Source: Limosilactobacillus pulli
Lineage (GTDB): Bacteria > Bacillota > Bacilli > Lactobacillales > Lactobacillaceae
NCBI RefSeq assembly: GCF_947381555.1
Contig: NZ_CANCWQ010000028.1
Span: 1 to 22,395 of the forward strand
Reading direction: 5' to 3'
DNA length: 22,395 nucleotides
Part shown: in pieces, positions 1-8,039 of the stretch
Position numbering within the stretch: the first letter of the stretch is position 1
Layout: each line of letters opens with the position of its first letter
Translations under genes and position numbers: made by a program
The notes under the pieces: model-generated
Database searches by the model: none
Told to the model about the DNA's origin: nothing
The model's input: only the letters and a program-made list of their open reading frames with translations

Positions 1-346
1 TTTAGCAACACCATTAAAGACCTTTATGGGTTTTTCTGTCCACTTAAATGTTCAACTTAAATTTTACAATCTGCCATAATTAAATTTAAACCAAGAATTT
101 ATAAACGTTTGATTGCTTGTCACTACTACTGAGTTTACGCTTACACAGTTTAGGCGGATTGTTAGAATGCACAAAAAGTTCTTGCAAGCTGTTTAAATTA
201 TAGTTATAATTTAAAACATTAGAGAATTCTAATTTAAATGTAATTATTTATCGCTTGGTTTTTCCTGCCAAGTCTGGATGCGTTGCAATCATAGTGGAAC
301 TTTTTGCAGAATTAGGATTGTCTCACTTAGTTCAGGAGGAAGATTT
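1..346. other. AT-rich upstream region and permease leader
   Basis: No convincing gene lies in this stretch. The first 180 bases are AT-rich with no clear reading frame and may hold the upstream region of a neighbour outside the window. A good promoter is at 182-210, so about 130 bases (217-346) would be an untranslated leader for the permease. The leader has a short CTTGG/CCAAG stem (254-258 with 268-272) but no T-box GGTGG-type motif and no riboswitch core that I recognise. Confidence 0.5.
182..210 (+). promoter_or_regulatory. Predicted sigma-70 promoter for the permease-epimerase unit
   Basis: A -35 box TTGCAA (182-187) is followed by a 17-bp spacer and a perfect -10 box TATAAT (205-210). 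Transcription would start near 217, giving a leader of about 130 nt before the permease start codon. Confidence 0.6.
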
Positions 347-1780
347 ATGGGATTTTGGAAAACTATCACTCGAAAAGAAGACCCCAGTGTCTATCAAGAT
401 AAGGATAGTCACCTTATTCGCTCGTTGCGCGTACGGGACTTTCTGGCCTTAGGGGTCGGGACGATTGTGTCCACTTCGATCTTTACTTTACCTGGTGAAG
501 TTGCTGCCATGCACACTGGTCCAGCCGTTGCCATCTCGTTTGTGATCGCGGCCATCGTTGCTGGTCTGGTTGCCTTTGCCTATGCTGAAATGTCAGCTGC
601 CATGCCATTTGCTGGTTCCGCTTATTCATGGATCACTGTGGTATTTGGTGAATTCTTTGGTTGGATTGCCGGCTGGGCACTGCTGGCTGAATACTTTATC
701 GCCTTGGCCTTTGTCGGCTCTGGTCTTTCGGCCAATCTGCGGCCACTGCTTGCCAACATTGGGATCAAGCTGCCGGCTTCACTTTCCAATGCTTTTGGTA
801 CCAGTGGCGGGGTCGTTGACCTAATTTCTTTGATCGTGATTGCACTGGTTGCCATCCTGGTTTCCCAAGGGGTTAAGGATGCCGCCCGTGTTGAAAACAT
901 ACTGGTTACGCTGAAGGTGCTGGCAATTCTGCTGTTCATCGTCGTTGGTGCAACTGCAGTTAAGCACAGTAATTTCGTTCCATTTATTCCTAAGTATCGG
1001 ATGACTTCTAATGGTGCTTTTGGTGGCTGGCAAGGTATCTACGCTGGGGTTTCGATGATTTTCCTTTCCTACATAGGATTTGACTCCATTGCCGCCAACT
1101 CTGCCGAAGCCATCAACCCTGGCAAGACGATGCCACGAGGGATTCTGGGTTCGCTGGCAATTGCCGTTGTTTTGTTTGTTGCCGTAGCCTTGGTTCTGGT
1201 TGGGGTTTTGCCTTACCAAAAGTACGCCAACTCTGCTGAACCAGTTGGTCTGGCTCTGCGTTCAATTGGTCACCCAGTCGTTGCTTCGGTTGTTCAAATC
1301 GTTGCCGTTGTTGGGATGTTTACCGCACTGATTGGGATGACAATGGCTGGCTCTCGTTTGATCTACTCATTTGGTCGTGACGGCATGCTGCCTAAGTTCT
1401 TGGGAACGCTGGACGAAAAGAACCGGCCTAACCATGCACTTTGGACTTTGGCAATCATCACGATTCTGATTGGTGCCATGTTCCCATTTGCATTCTTGTC
1501 ACAATTAATCTCCGCTGGGACGCTGATTGCCTTTATGTTTGTTTCATTAGGGATTTATGCATTGCGCCCTCGTGAAGGCAAGGATATTCCAACACCTGCA
1601 TTTAAGATGCCATTCTATCCAGTAATGCCATGCTTAGCCTTCTTGGCTTCCCTGTTCGTGTTCTGGGGACTTGACATCGATGCCAAGATCTATGCCGGCG
1701 TATGGTTCCTGCTTGGTCTGGTAATCTACTTTACCTATGGCGCTCGTCATTCTTACTTAAACAAAACGAAAAAGGACTAG
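347..1780 (+). CDS. APC superfamily amino-acid permease
   Basis: A polytopic inner-membrane carrier of about 477 residues with roughly a dozen hydrophobic segments, expected to import an amino acid by cation symport or exchange. The N-terminus carries the APC signature in a variant form (GVGTIVSTSIFTLPG), followed by the usual acidic, Pro-rich second and third segments (AYAEMSAAMPFAGSAYSW); GSRLIYSFGRDGMLP is the conserved cytoplasmic loop. Overall it resembles the cationic amino-acid transporter/YfnA branch. The frame is open further upstream, but the ATG at 347 has a near-perfect AGGAGGA ribosome site eight bases ahead, so that start is chosen. A 31-bp gap separates it from the downstream PLP epimerase-like gene, so the two are probably co-transcribed and the permease may supply that enzyme's substrate. 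Substrate specificity cannot be read from the sequence. Confidence 0.88.
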   Translation: MGFWKTITRKEDPSVYQDKDSHLIRSLRVRDFLALGVGTIVSTSIFTLPGEVAAMHTGPAVAISFVIAAIVAGLVAFAYAEMSAAMPFAGSAYSWITVVFGEFFGWIAGWALLAEYFIALAFVGSGLSANLRPLLANIGIKLPASLSNAFGTSGGVVDLISLIVIALVAILVSQGVKDAARVENILVTLKVLAILLFIVVGATAVKHSNFVPFIPKYRMTSNGAFGGWQGIYAGVSMIFLSYIGFDSIAANSAEAINPGKTMPRGILGSLAIAVVLFVAVALVLVGVLPYQKYANSAEPVGLALRSIGHPVVASVVQIVAVVGMFTALIGMTMAGSRLIYSFGRDGMLPKFLGTLDEKNRPNHALWTLAIITILIGAMFPFAFLSQLISAGTLIAFMFVSLGIYALRPREGKDIPTPAFKMPFYPVMPCLAFLASLFVFWGLDIDAKIYAGVWFLLGLVIYFTYGARHSYLNKTKKD

Positions 1781-1803
1781 TTGTAAGCTTTAAAAGGGGG
1801 CGG

Positions 1804-1818
1804 CTGTCAAAATGACAG
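1804..1818 (+). repeat. Perfect 6-bp inverted repeat over the start codon
   Basis: CTGTCA, AAA, TGACAG: a perfect 6-bp stem with a 3-nt loop. The A of the ATG is the last loop base and the T and G lie in the stem. As RNA it could partly hide the start codon of the PLP enzyme. The AAGGGGG ribosome site lies just 5' of it. Confidence 0.4.
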
Positions 1819-3158
1819 ACAGTAACAACAAGCATCTGCTGGAAGAAGAAGCCAAGGCGTTTGCTTCTTCTGGCCGGATCAACTATTACGATATCGTTAT
1901 CGATCATGGTAAGGGCGCGGTGATCACCGATGCTGACGGCAATGACTATATTGATCTTTTGGCCAGTGCCAGTTCAACCAATACCGGTCATGCCCACCCT
2001 AAAGTCGTCAAGGCGATTCAGGATCAAGCTGCCAAGTTGATCCAGTATACGCCGGCCTACTTTGCCAACACGCAAGAAGCCCGCTTGGCGCCACGTCTGG
2101 CAAAACTAGCCCCGATGAGTGGTCCGGTTGAGGTTTCATGGGGACTGTCTGGCTCTGATGCTAATGATGCCATTATCAAGTTTGCGCGGGCCTACACCGG
2201 TCGCCAGTATCTGGTAGCCTTTACTGGTGCGTATCATGGTTCTACTTATGGTTCCATGTCGCTTTCCAGCATCAGTATGAACATGAGCCGTAAAATGGCA
2301 CCGCTATTGCCTGGTGTCGTTAAGGTTCCTTTCCCATCACCTTGGGAACGCGAACCTAATGAAAGCGAAGAACACTTCGTTGATCGTTTCTTCCGTGAAT
2401 TCATGCGGCCATTTGAAACCTACCTGCCAGCTGAAGAAACTGCGGTTATCTTGATGGAGGCCATTCAAGGTGACGGTGGGATCTGCAAGACACCGCCTGC
2501 CTTTATGAAGAAGGTCTATGATTTTGCCAAGGCACATGGCATCTTGTTCGCCGTTGATGAAATCAATCAAGGCATGGGCCGTACCGGCAAATGGTGGTCA
2601 ATTCAAAACTTTGACGGTATCGAGCCCGATCTGATGTCTGTCGGCAAATCACTGGCATCTGGCCTACCTTTAAGTGCCGTTGTTGGGCGCAAAGAGATTA
2701 TGGAATCACTTGGCGCGCCAGCGCATCTGTTTACGACCGCCGGCAACCCGGTTACAACGGCTGCCGCTAACGCAACGCTGGATGTTTTTGAAGAAGAGCA
2801 TCTGCTGGAGCGCTCCGCTAAACTGGGGCAAAAAGCCAAGGCATTTTTTGAGGACGAAAAAGAAAAGTTCGACTTCATTGGCGACGTACGGATGTATGGT
2901 CTTGACGGTGGGATTGATATCATTGATCCAGCAACTGGTCAAGGCGACACCAATGCCACGGTTAAATTGATGTATCGGATCTTTGAACTGGGTGCGATCA
3001 TCATCAGTCTGCGCGGCAATATTCTGCGTTTCCAGCCTCCTTTGGTAATTACTGAAGAACAGCTTGATCAAGCTTTTGCCATGATTGATCAAGCCTTCAG
3101 TGAACTTGCTGCTGGTAAGCTGACGCTGCCGGCTAAGGCTGCTGAAATGGGTTGGTAA
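1812..3158 (+). CDS. PLP-dependent aminotransferase-fold enzyme, isoleucine 2-epimerase-like
   Basis: A class III aminotransferase-fold (fold type I) PLP enzyme of 448 residues, the normal length for this family. The Schiff-base lysine is K279 in SVGKSLASG and the pyridine-nitrogen aspartate is D249 in DEINQG; GSDANDA and GAYHGSTYG form the cofactor phosphate and ring-stacking region. From memory, it resembles the characterised isoleucine 2-epimerase of Lactobacillus buchneri more than GABA or ornithine aminotransferases: shared segments include RINYY, YIDLLASAS, IIKFARAYTGRQY, EPDLMSVGKSLASG, PAHLFTTAGNPV and the GNILRFQPPLVI stretch, and both end in GW. The likely reaction is therefore interconversion of L-isoleucine and D-allo-isoleucine, perhaps other branched-chain amino acids, in the cytoplasm. 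A plain aminotransferase role remains possible. It follows an amino-acid permease and ends in a strong terminator. Confidence 0.8.
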   Translation: MTDSNNKHLLEEEAKAFASSGRINYYDIVIDHGKGAVITDADGNDYIDLLASASSTNTGHAHPKVVKAIQDQAAKLIQYTPAYFANTQEARLAPRLAKLAPMSGPVEVSWGLSGSDANDAIIKFARAYTGRQYLVAFTGAYHGSTYGSMSLSSISMNMSRKMAPLLPGVVKVPFPSPWEREPNESEEHFVDRFFREFMRPFETYLPAEETAVILMEAIQGDGGICKTPPAFMKKVYDFAKAHGILFAVDEINQGMGRTGKWWSIQNFDGIEPDLMSVGKSLASGLPLSAVVGRKEIMESLGAPAHLFTTAGNPVTTAAANATLDVFEEEHLLERSAKLGQKAKAFFEDEKEKFDFIGDVRMYGLDGGIDIIDPATGQGDTNATVKLMYRIFELGAIIISLRGNILRFQPPLVITEEQLDQAFAMIDQAFSELAAGKLTLPAKAAEMGW

Positions 3159-3162
3159 TAAT

Positions 3163-3198
3163 AAAAAGATCCGGAGAATTAATCTCCGGATCTTTTTT
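3163..3198. terminator. Bidirectional rho-independent terminator
   Basis: GATCCGGAGA (3168-3177) pairs perfectly with TCTCCGGATC (3183-3192) around a 5-nt loop. An A-tract on the left and six Ts on the right let it end transcription both from the permease-epimerase unit (+) and from the DJ-1 gene (-), whose stop codon begins two bases away. Confidence 0.92.
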
Positions 3199-3199
3199 G

Positions 3200-3775
3200 T
3201 TAAATGTTTTCTTTAAGGTAGTCGTACAGCGTATCCTGCTTAATTGCCTTGGTATCAAGTCCTAGTGCCTCAGCAATTGCAAATGCATAGGCCCATGCGG
3301 TTGCCGGACCACGGCTGGTAACCAGGTGACCTGCTTGATCGGTAACTGTGATGTCTTCTTTAAAATGACCGTTTGGCGCCAACGACTGCGTTTCTTTTTC
3401 AATTCCTGGATAGCATGTATAGTCATAACCGTCCAGCAGGCCATAACGAGCCAGAGCAATCGGTGCAGCGCACATTGCAGCACACCATTTGCCAAGCGAC
3501 TGCCGCTTTTGCATGATTGCCATCAACTGATCATTATCGCGTAGGGTCTGCGCATTGCCATACCCGCCAGGAAAGGCCACGATATCATACTCCAGCAACT
3601 GATCACTGATTAGTTTGTCAGCCTTAAAATCAATCTGATGAGCACCATGAATTTCAGAGCCTAAAACTCCTACGATATCGCATTGTACCCCCATGCGACG
3701 CAATACATCGACCACCGTTAAGCCTTCAATTTCTTCACAGCCATCTGCAAATACTACTGCTGCCGTTTTTGTCAT
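3200..3775 (-). CDS. DJ-1/PfpI (ThiJ/YajL-like) family protein
   Basis: A cytoplasmic protein of 191 residues with the flavodoxin-like DJ-1/PfpI fold. The nucleophile-elbow cysteine is C102 in AAMCAAP (equivalent to Cys106 of human DJ-1), and the partner glutamate is E15 in DGCEEIEG. FPGGYGNA (68-75) is the conserved glycine turn. Relatives have been proposed to act in oxidative or glyoxal stress, as chaperones or deglycases, so the exact activity is open. The ATG at 3775 is preceded by GAGGTGA at ideal distance; an in-frame start 13 codons upstream lacks this. It lies 41 bases after the alpha/beta hydrolase and probably shares its transcript, ending at the bidirectional terminator. Confidence 0.88.
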   Translation of the reverse strand: MTKTAAVVFADGCEEIEGLTVVDVLRRMGVQCDIVGVLGSEIHGAHQIDFKADKLISDQLLEYDIVAFPGGYGNAQTLRDNDQLMAIMQKRQSLGKWCAAMCAAPIALARYGLLDGYDYTCYPGIEKETQSLAPNGHFKEDITVTDQAGHLVTSRGPATAWAYAFAIAEALGLDTKAIKQDTLYDYLKENI

Positions 3776-3816
3776 TTTTATCACCTCATAGTTATGATAG
3801 TCTGAATAATTCAAGT

Positions 3817-4803
3817 CTATTGTTGATCAAAATCATGAGCCAACTGTGCAATTACGTGCTCCGATTCTGGAATTGGATACAGCGGATAGGAATGAAACAT
3901 CCCACGGCCAATCACGGTATTGGTTTTGACGCCAGCTGCCTTTAACCGTCGCGTAAAGTGAATGGCATCTGGATACATAATCTCATGCGTGCCAATGTAA
4001 ATCGTAACGTTGCGCAGCTGATCGACAGGGCCATTTAGCGGGCTAAGACGAGCATCGTAAGGATCGGTTGACCCAGCCCACAGATTTCCTAACGCCCGCA
4101 AACCTTCTTGATCAAGCAGGCGATCCTTGGTCGCGTACTTTTTAATCAGAGGATTGCCCAGCTGCAGATCCAGCCAAGGTGAAATCAGCACCAAACGGCC
4201 CGGTTGCGGCAATCCCTGCTGTGCCAGATTCTCACAGAACCCCACCGCCAAGCCTGCACCTGATGAATCACCCATCAAGATAATGCTGCTGACCGGTCGC
4301 TTTTCATACAGCCATTGATAAAGACCAAGCAGCGCTTGATAGGCATCCTTAAAGTCATGATCGGGTGATAGTGGGTAATCAGGTACCACGATCTCGACAT
4401 CAGCTGCCTGGGCCAATCGATTCAAAAACTGCCAGTGCCATTTTAATGGCCGCTGAATAAACGCGCCCCCGGCAAGGTAAACAATCAGATTACGTGCTTG
4501 AGAATTCTGATTGAGCCAAATCAGTGGATAAGGCGTTGTCACCAATTTCACGGGTACGCTAAACTGAACGTCGGCCGGAATCTTCAAAGGCCGTCGATTG
4601 GCTTGCCGGCAGCTTTCTATCAACTCTTGACGTTTTTGAGGATCAGCCAAAGTCTGCTTGAAGCCCGATAGCTGAATACTCATCTCGGTTAAGGTAGCCC
4701 TTTTGGATCGCGAATGTCCGCAACGTGCCATTTCACGCAGACTGTTGCTCAGATTATCGGCCATCGCGGCTAAAATATGATGATCAAAATTTTTTCTATC
4801 CAT
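3817..4803 (-). CDS. Alpha/beta hydrolase, HSL/esterase (fold-3) type
   Basis: A 328-residue protein of the hormone-sensitive-lipase-like esterase family, probably cytoplasmic as no signal peptide is visible. The nucleophile is Ser180 in GDSSGAG (178-184) and the likely catalytic histidine is H304 in GMFHSYP. The acid is probably E274 or D279 in GTHEIMYPDA, as in related lactobacillar esterases. The oxyanion motif, usually HGGG or HGGA, reads AGGA (111-114): the histidine is replaced but the glycines remain. The first 80 residues form a helical cap region. The ribosome site before the ATG at 4803 is weak (AAGTGA). It likely cleaves short acyl esters, substrate unknown. Same strand as the uracil glycosylase upstream and DJ-1 downstream. 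Confidence 0.82.
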   Translation of the reverse strand: MDRKNFDHHILAAMADNLSNSLREMARCGHSRSKRATLTEMSIQLSGFKQTLADPQKRQELIESCRQANRRPLKIPADVQFSVPVKLVTTPYPLIWLNQNSQARNLIVYLAGGAFIQRPLKWHWQFLNRLAQAADVEIVVPDYPLSPDHDFKDAYQALLGLYQWLYEKRPVSSIILMGDSSGAGLAVGFCENLAQQGLPQPGRLVLISPWLDLQLGNPLIKKYATKDRLLDQEGLRALGNLWAGSTDPYDARLSPLNGPVDQLRNVTIYIGTHEIMYPDAIHFTRRLKAAGVKTNTVIGRGMFHSYPLYPIPESEHVIAQLAHDFDQQ

Positions 4804-4879
4804 GGACTGAAATTCACTTTCTTAATGTCTTTGCCTTTAATCCTATCACGAATTAGCTGCTAACTTTTATTTGATTTTG

Positions 4880-5545
4880 TTAAATTTTATCGATTTCCAG
4901 CTGATTTAGCTGATACGCAACTGTTGCCCAATCATGACGAACGATTGGCTCCAGCTTTCGCGCGTACAAAAAAGCGGCTGGATGATACATTGGAATCACC
5001 ATGTAACTCTGATTGCTCATGACATAGCCTTGATGATCATTAGCTGCTCTTTGAATCGGACAGTGCAGGATCCGACCATGCAGACTACCGATTTTAGCAT
5101 TTGACCCCAATAAGCGCTGTAGACTGGTGTTTCCCAGCGGCATTAAAATCTTCGGTCTCACCTGATCCAACTCCCAGTCAAACAGCCGTGCATAGGCATA
5201 AACCTCAGCCTTGGTCGGCGTTCGATTGGGCGTTTTTTCGATGATTTCACCCGTTTTTTTATCCTTGACCCTTTTGATTGAGTAAGGCCGTTTTCTAACC
5301 ACGCTGGTAATATAGACATCTTCTCTGGTCATATGAAGATATTCTTCGATCAGCTTCATCAATTCTTTACCAGATGCACCAATAAACGGCACGCCGGTTT
5401 TGGCTTCCTCTCTGCCTGGTGCTTCGCCAATCAGCATAATCTTGGGATGTTTAGGACCCTGCCCGGCTACAAAACCGGTTAGATGATGACCTTTTAATGA
5501 GTCCTCAGCCTGCTTCAATAATGATTGCGGATACTCAATAATCAT
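4880..5545 (-). CDS. Uracil-DNA glycosylase superfamily protein (family 4-like, cysteine-poor)
   Basis: A 221-residue DNA-repair protein, expected to remove uracil from DNA and open base-excision repair. Motif 1 is GEAPGREE (40-47), followed by GVPFIGASGKEL, the DVYITSVV strand, the PLGNTSLQRLLG core and motif 2 HPAAF (188-192). This order matches the bacterial family 4 enzymes. Family 4 normally holds a 4Fe-4S cluster on four cysteines. Here the only cysteine is C162, and the usual VVKCRPP segment reads VVRKRPY, so the cluster is presumably absent. The ATG at 5545 is preceded by GAGGGTGA at good spacing, preferred over an in-frame start 13 codons upstream. It is separated from the exporter gene upstream by a terminator and is followed 76 bp on by the esterase. 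Confidence 0.8.
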   Translation of the reverse strand: MIIEYPQSLLKQAEDSLKGHHLTGFVAGQGPKHPKIMLIGEAPGREEAKTGVPFIGASGKELMKLIEEYLHMTREDVYITSVVRKRPYSIKRVKDKKTGEIIEKTPNRTPTKAEVYAYARLFDWELDQVRPKILMPLGNTSLQRLLGSNAKIGSLHGRILHCPIQRAANDHQGYVMSNQSYMVIPMYHPAAFLYARKLEPIVRHDWATVAYQLNQLEIDKI

Positions 5546-5563
5546 GCTTTCACCCTCATAAAT

Positions 5564-5604
5564 AAAAAAGATTTCGGTTATCAATTATCATAACAGAAAT
5601 CTTT
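5564..5604 (-). terminator. Rho-independent terminator after the ThrE-type exporter
   Basis: On the minus strand AAAGATTTC pairs with GAAATCTTT (5596-5604 with 5567-5575), extended past one mismatch by GTTAT/ATAAC, and is followed by TTTTTTATTT. It closes the exporter gene and sits just before the ribosome site of the uracil glycosylase gene. Confidence 0.75.
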
Positions 5605-5611
5605 GATATTA

Positions 5612-6982
5612 CTAACTAGTGTGGCGCCATTTAGGATCGCCCAAAATCCGCGCAGCAATCAGCCCCAGCGGCAAGAAAACGATAATCAAAAGCGCCTTGG
5701 TAATCCATAAAGCACCAACATTGATCGATGTGAGCCCCATGTTATACATGGCACGATAAAGGTAAAGTCCCGGTACCATAATTACGATTGCCGGAACCGT
5801 TAAAGAGATGCGCGGATAGCCGAGCCGATCACGAACGAATGAAGCCAGTATTCCCGCCGTCAACGCCCCTAAGAACGCGGCCGCCCCCGCTGGCATCAGT
5901 TTAAAATCAACCAGCTCCAAGCGCAGCGTGTTGGCAACTGCCCCAATCATTCCAGCCGTAGCCGCCATTTTAGGCGTGGAATTAAACATGATTGAAAAGC
6001 CAAACACTCCACAAAAACTGGCTGGCAGCCGTAATAAAAAGAGCATTAATGGTGAAAGTGCCAATGGCTCAAAGTTTTCCGGCTTGAGATGAACCATCAT
6101 AGCGACCAGCCAACCGACTAAAGTGGCTACTACGATAATCGTCACCGCATAGGCCAGCCTTTCCAAACCTGAACGCATGTCGAGCTTAGACAGATCCAAG
6201 CCGCTAGTGATGAACGGAAAACCTGGAATCACAAACAGCATCGCGCCAATATAGCCGGCTTCATGGCGTGGATTAAGCGAGATTCCCATATTTAAAAGTT
6301 TTAAAGTCATCACATAGATAACGCAGGCCACGGCTACCGAAGTCGCAAGACAGGCATAAAGAGTCAGCTTGCGGTCAATCATCTTGCGTCGCACAAAGTT
6401 ACCAATCCCGGCACCAAAAAAGGAACATACCATTTCAATTGGACCGCCACCCAGCAGAAAAACAAAGGCGCTACAGGCTAAGGCAGCTGCCAGTCCAACC
6501 TGCAACGGTGAATAGTTGCCTTTCATTTGGTGAATGGCGTCCAGCCGTTTATGAATCTCGCCAACCGTCCAGTGATCACCGTGTTGGTCAAATTCCTTGA
6601 CAAAACTTTCCAGGGCATTCAATTTTGTCGTGTTGACCCCGGTATTAGGCAATGACAAAGCCTGCGTATAGCTATTATTGGCATCCATGCAGGTATACTC
6701 AATTGAAACCAGACCAATATCCGCTGAACAGGTCATATTCAGCTTTTTAGAGACCACATTCATCGAGTCGCGCACTCGCCAGGCCCCCGTCCCACAGGCC
6801 AGCATCATGATCCCGATACGCCCAACAATCGTTGAACGTTCGACCAGATTGGCTTTTTGAGCTGGTGTTACATTATCGCTGCTATAAAAATCATGCCAGT
6901 GAATCGCCATATGATGACGATAGTTGCTAAGATCTTCGTTATTTTTTTGGGGCTGATCTTGTTCGATCGGCAGTTTTCTCAT
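5612..6982 (-). CDS. Threonine/serine exporter family protein (ThrE-like)
   Basis: A membrane protein of 456 residues combining both halves of the ThrE family: an N-terminal domain (about residues 40-270) with a soluble head and several membrane helices, and a C-terminal helical domain (about 280-450). In other bacteria the halves are separate YjjP- and YjjB-like proteins. Recognisable elements are GTGAWRVRDSM near the N-terminus, PGFPFITSGLDL at the end of the first domain, and PAIVIMVPGLYLYRAMY in the second. The family exports threonine and serine, or in YjjPB succinate, by proton antiport; the substrate here is unknown. The start at 6982 has AAGGAG eleven bases upstream. It appears monocistronic, with a terminator after it. 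Given the succinate pathway nearby, a dicarboxylate role is conceivable but unsupported. Confidence 0.85.
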   Translation of the reverse strand: MRKLPIEQDQPQKNNEDLSNYRHHMAIHWHDFYSSDNVTPAQKANLVERSTIVGRIGIMMLACGTGAWRVRDSMNVVSKKLNMTCSADIGLVSIEYTCMDANNSYTQALSLPNTGVNTTKLNALESFVKEFDQHGDHWTVGEIHKRLDAIHQMKGNYSPLQVGLAAALACSAFVFLLGGGPIEMVCSFFGAGIGNFVRRKMIDRKLTLYACLATSVAVACVIYVMTLKLLNMGISLNPRHEAGYIGAMLFVIPGFPFITSGLDLSKLDMRSGLERLAYAVTIIVVATLVGWLVAMMVHLKPENFEPLALSPLMLFLLRLPASFCGVFGFSIMFNSTPKMAATAGMIGAVANTLRLELVDFKLMPAGAAAFLGALTAGILASFVRDRLGYPRISLTVPAIVIMVPGLYLYRAMYNMGLTSINVGALWITKALLIIVFLPLGLIAARILGDPKWRHTS

Positions 6983-7095
6983 CGTTCAAATCGCTCCTTA
7001 ATCTGACTTTTTAAAAATCGTCAAACTTCTTACTATTATAAAACGATTAATCCCGTCTGTACGAAAAATTTATGCCAAATACAGAAAGTCAGCTC

Positions 7096-7130
7096 AAAAG
7101 GCCCGTCATCCAATTTCGGATACCGAGCCT
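7096..7130 (-). terminator. Terminator after the LysR gene
   Basis: On the minus strand AGGCTCGGTATCC pairs with GGATGACGGGCCT, with G-U pairs and one G-A mismatch, followed by TTTT. It closes the citG-LysR transcript. Confidence 0.7.
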
Positions 7131-7136
7131 GATCGT

Positions 7137-8027
7137 TTATTCATCTTCTTTAGCAACCTGACTTAACAGCTTTACAAATTGTTGCTCTTCATCGCTAAGC
7201 ACATAGCCGTTGCGAATCGCCAATGAAATATAGAACCATTCAGGCAGCGGATCATCAATCTCTAATGGTACGATGCCATTTTCATTTTTAGCAGCATCCC
7301 GAACCATTAGCGCAATCCCAACATTTTCTCTAACCAGTTCCTTAACCCATGAAACATCGGGGACTTTGTAGACTGCTACAGTCGGCTTGATATGCGCATA
7401 GGCAAAATAAGAACGCATTGCTGCTACATGAACGTATTGTTTATCATAAGTAATAAAATGCTGATTAGCGAGCTCTTTAAAACTGATATGTTTTCGCTGA
7501 GCCAACGGGTTATTAGCGCTGACCATTATGCTATAGGGCCGCTTGGTCAAAAGCTGAACATAGACCTTTTCCTCATCTAGCGGTGCCACTGAGCCCAGCA
7601 TGGCTACATCAATCTCACCTTTAAGCAGCTTCGACAGCAGTTCTTGTGATCCAGCCTCATGGATTCGTACTCGGCGCATGATCGAACCAGGCACCTTTTT
7701 GGCAATCTTGGCAACCAAAAGCTTACCGATAATCGGTGGCAGACCAAAACGAATCTGCCGTTCTTGGACCAGTTCAATGGAGTGATGAGCCAGCGAGATC
7801 TGTTCATTGATCATCTTGGCACTGGCCGCCAAAAGCTGACCACTGCGCGTAATCAAGTTTTGCCGGTGCGCACGGTCCGTATAAACCAGCTGAGCATTAA
7901 ATTCTTTTTCTAAGCGTTTAATTGCCTGCGTAACGGTTGGCTGCGAGACCCCAAATTCCTTGGCAACTCGCGTATAGTTTTTATACTTAACCAATGCTTG
8001 AAAATACTGCAGATCCCGCGTATTCAT
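7137..8027 (-). CDS. LysR-family transcriptional regulator in the citR position
   Basis: A 296-residue LysR-type regulator. The winged helix-turn-helix is at about residues 18-41 (YTRVAKEFGVSQPTVTQAIK), followed by the linker helix and a two-lobed effector-binding domain from about residue 90. The N-terminus resembles MleR-type regulators of malate and citrate metabolism in lactic acid bacteria. The ATG at 8027 has GAGGAG eight bases upstream; a TTG just before it is ignored. The gene starts 12 bases after the citG stop and its ribosome site overlaps the end of citG, so it is almost surely co-transcribed. Position and family suggest a citrate- or malate-responsive regulator, possibly acting on the cit or malate genes; its target is not visible. 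It could correspond to citR of Leuconostoc/Weissella clusters, but I do not assign the symbol. Confidence 0.85.
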   Translation of the reverse strand: MNTRDLQYFQALVKYKNYTRVAKEFGVSQPTVTQAIKRLEKEFNAQLVYTDRAHRQNLITRSGQLLAASAKMINEQISLAHHSIELVQERQIRFGLPPIIGKLLVAKIAKKVPGSIMRRVRIHEAGSQELLSKLLKGEIDVAMLGSVAPLDEEKVYVQLLTKRPYSIMVSANNPLAQRKHISFKELANQHFITYDKQYVHVAAMRSYFAYAHIKPTVAVYKVPDVSWVKELVRENVGIALMVRDAAKNENGIVPLEIDDPLPEWFYISLAIRNGYVLSDEEQQFVKLLSQVAKEDE

Positions 8028-8039
8028 CAAATCATCTCC

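Noticed and set aside
217..346. T-box or riboswitch in the permease leader
   Set aside because: The leader is long enough to invite it, but no T-box core, antiterminator or intrinsic terminator is visible, and the only stem found is five base pairs.
7137..8027. Naming the LysR gene citR or mleR
   Set aside because: Position and N-terminal similarity suggest it, but without alignment the assignment is not safe.
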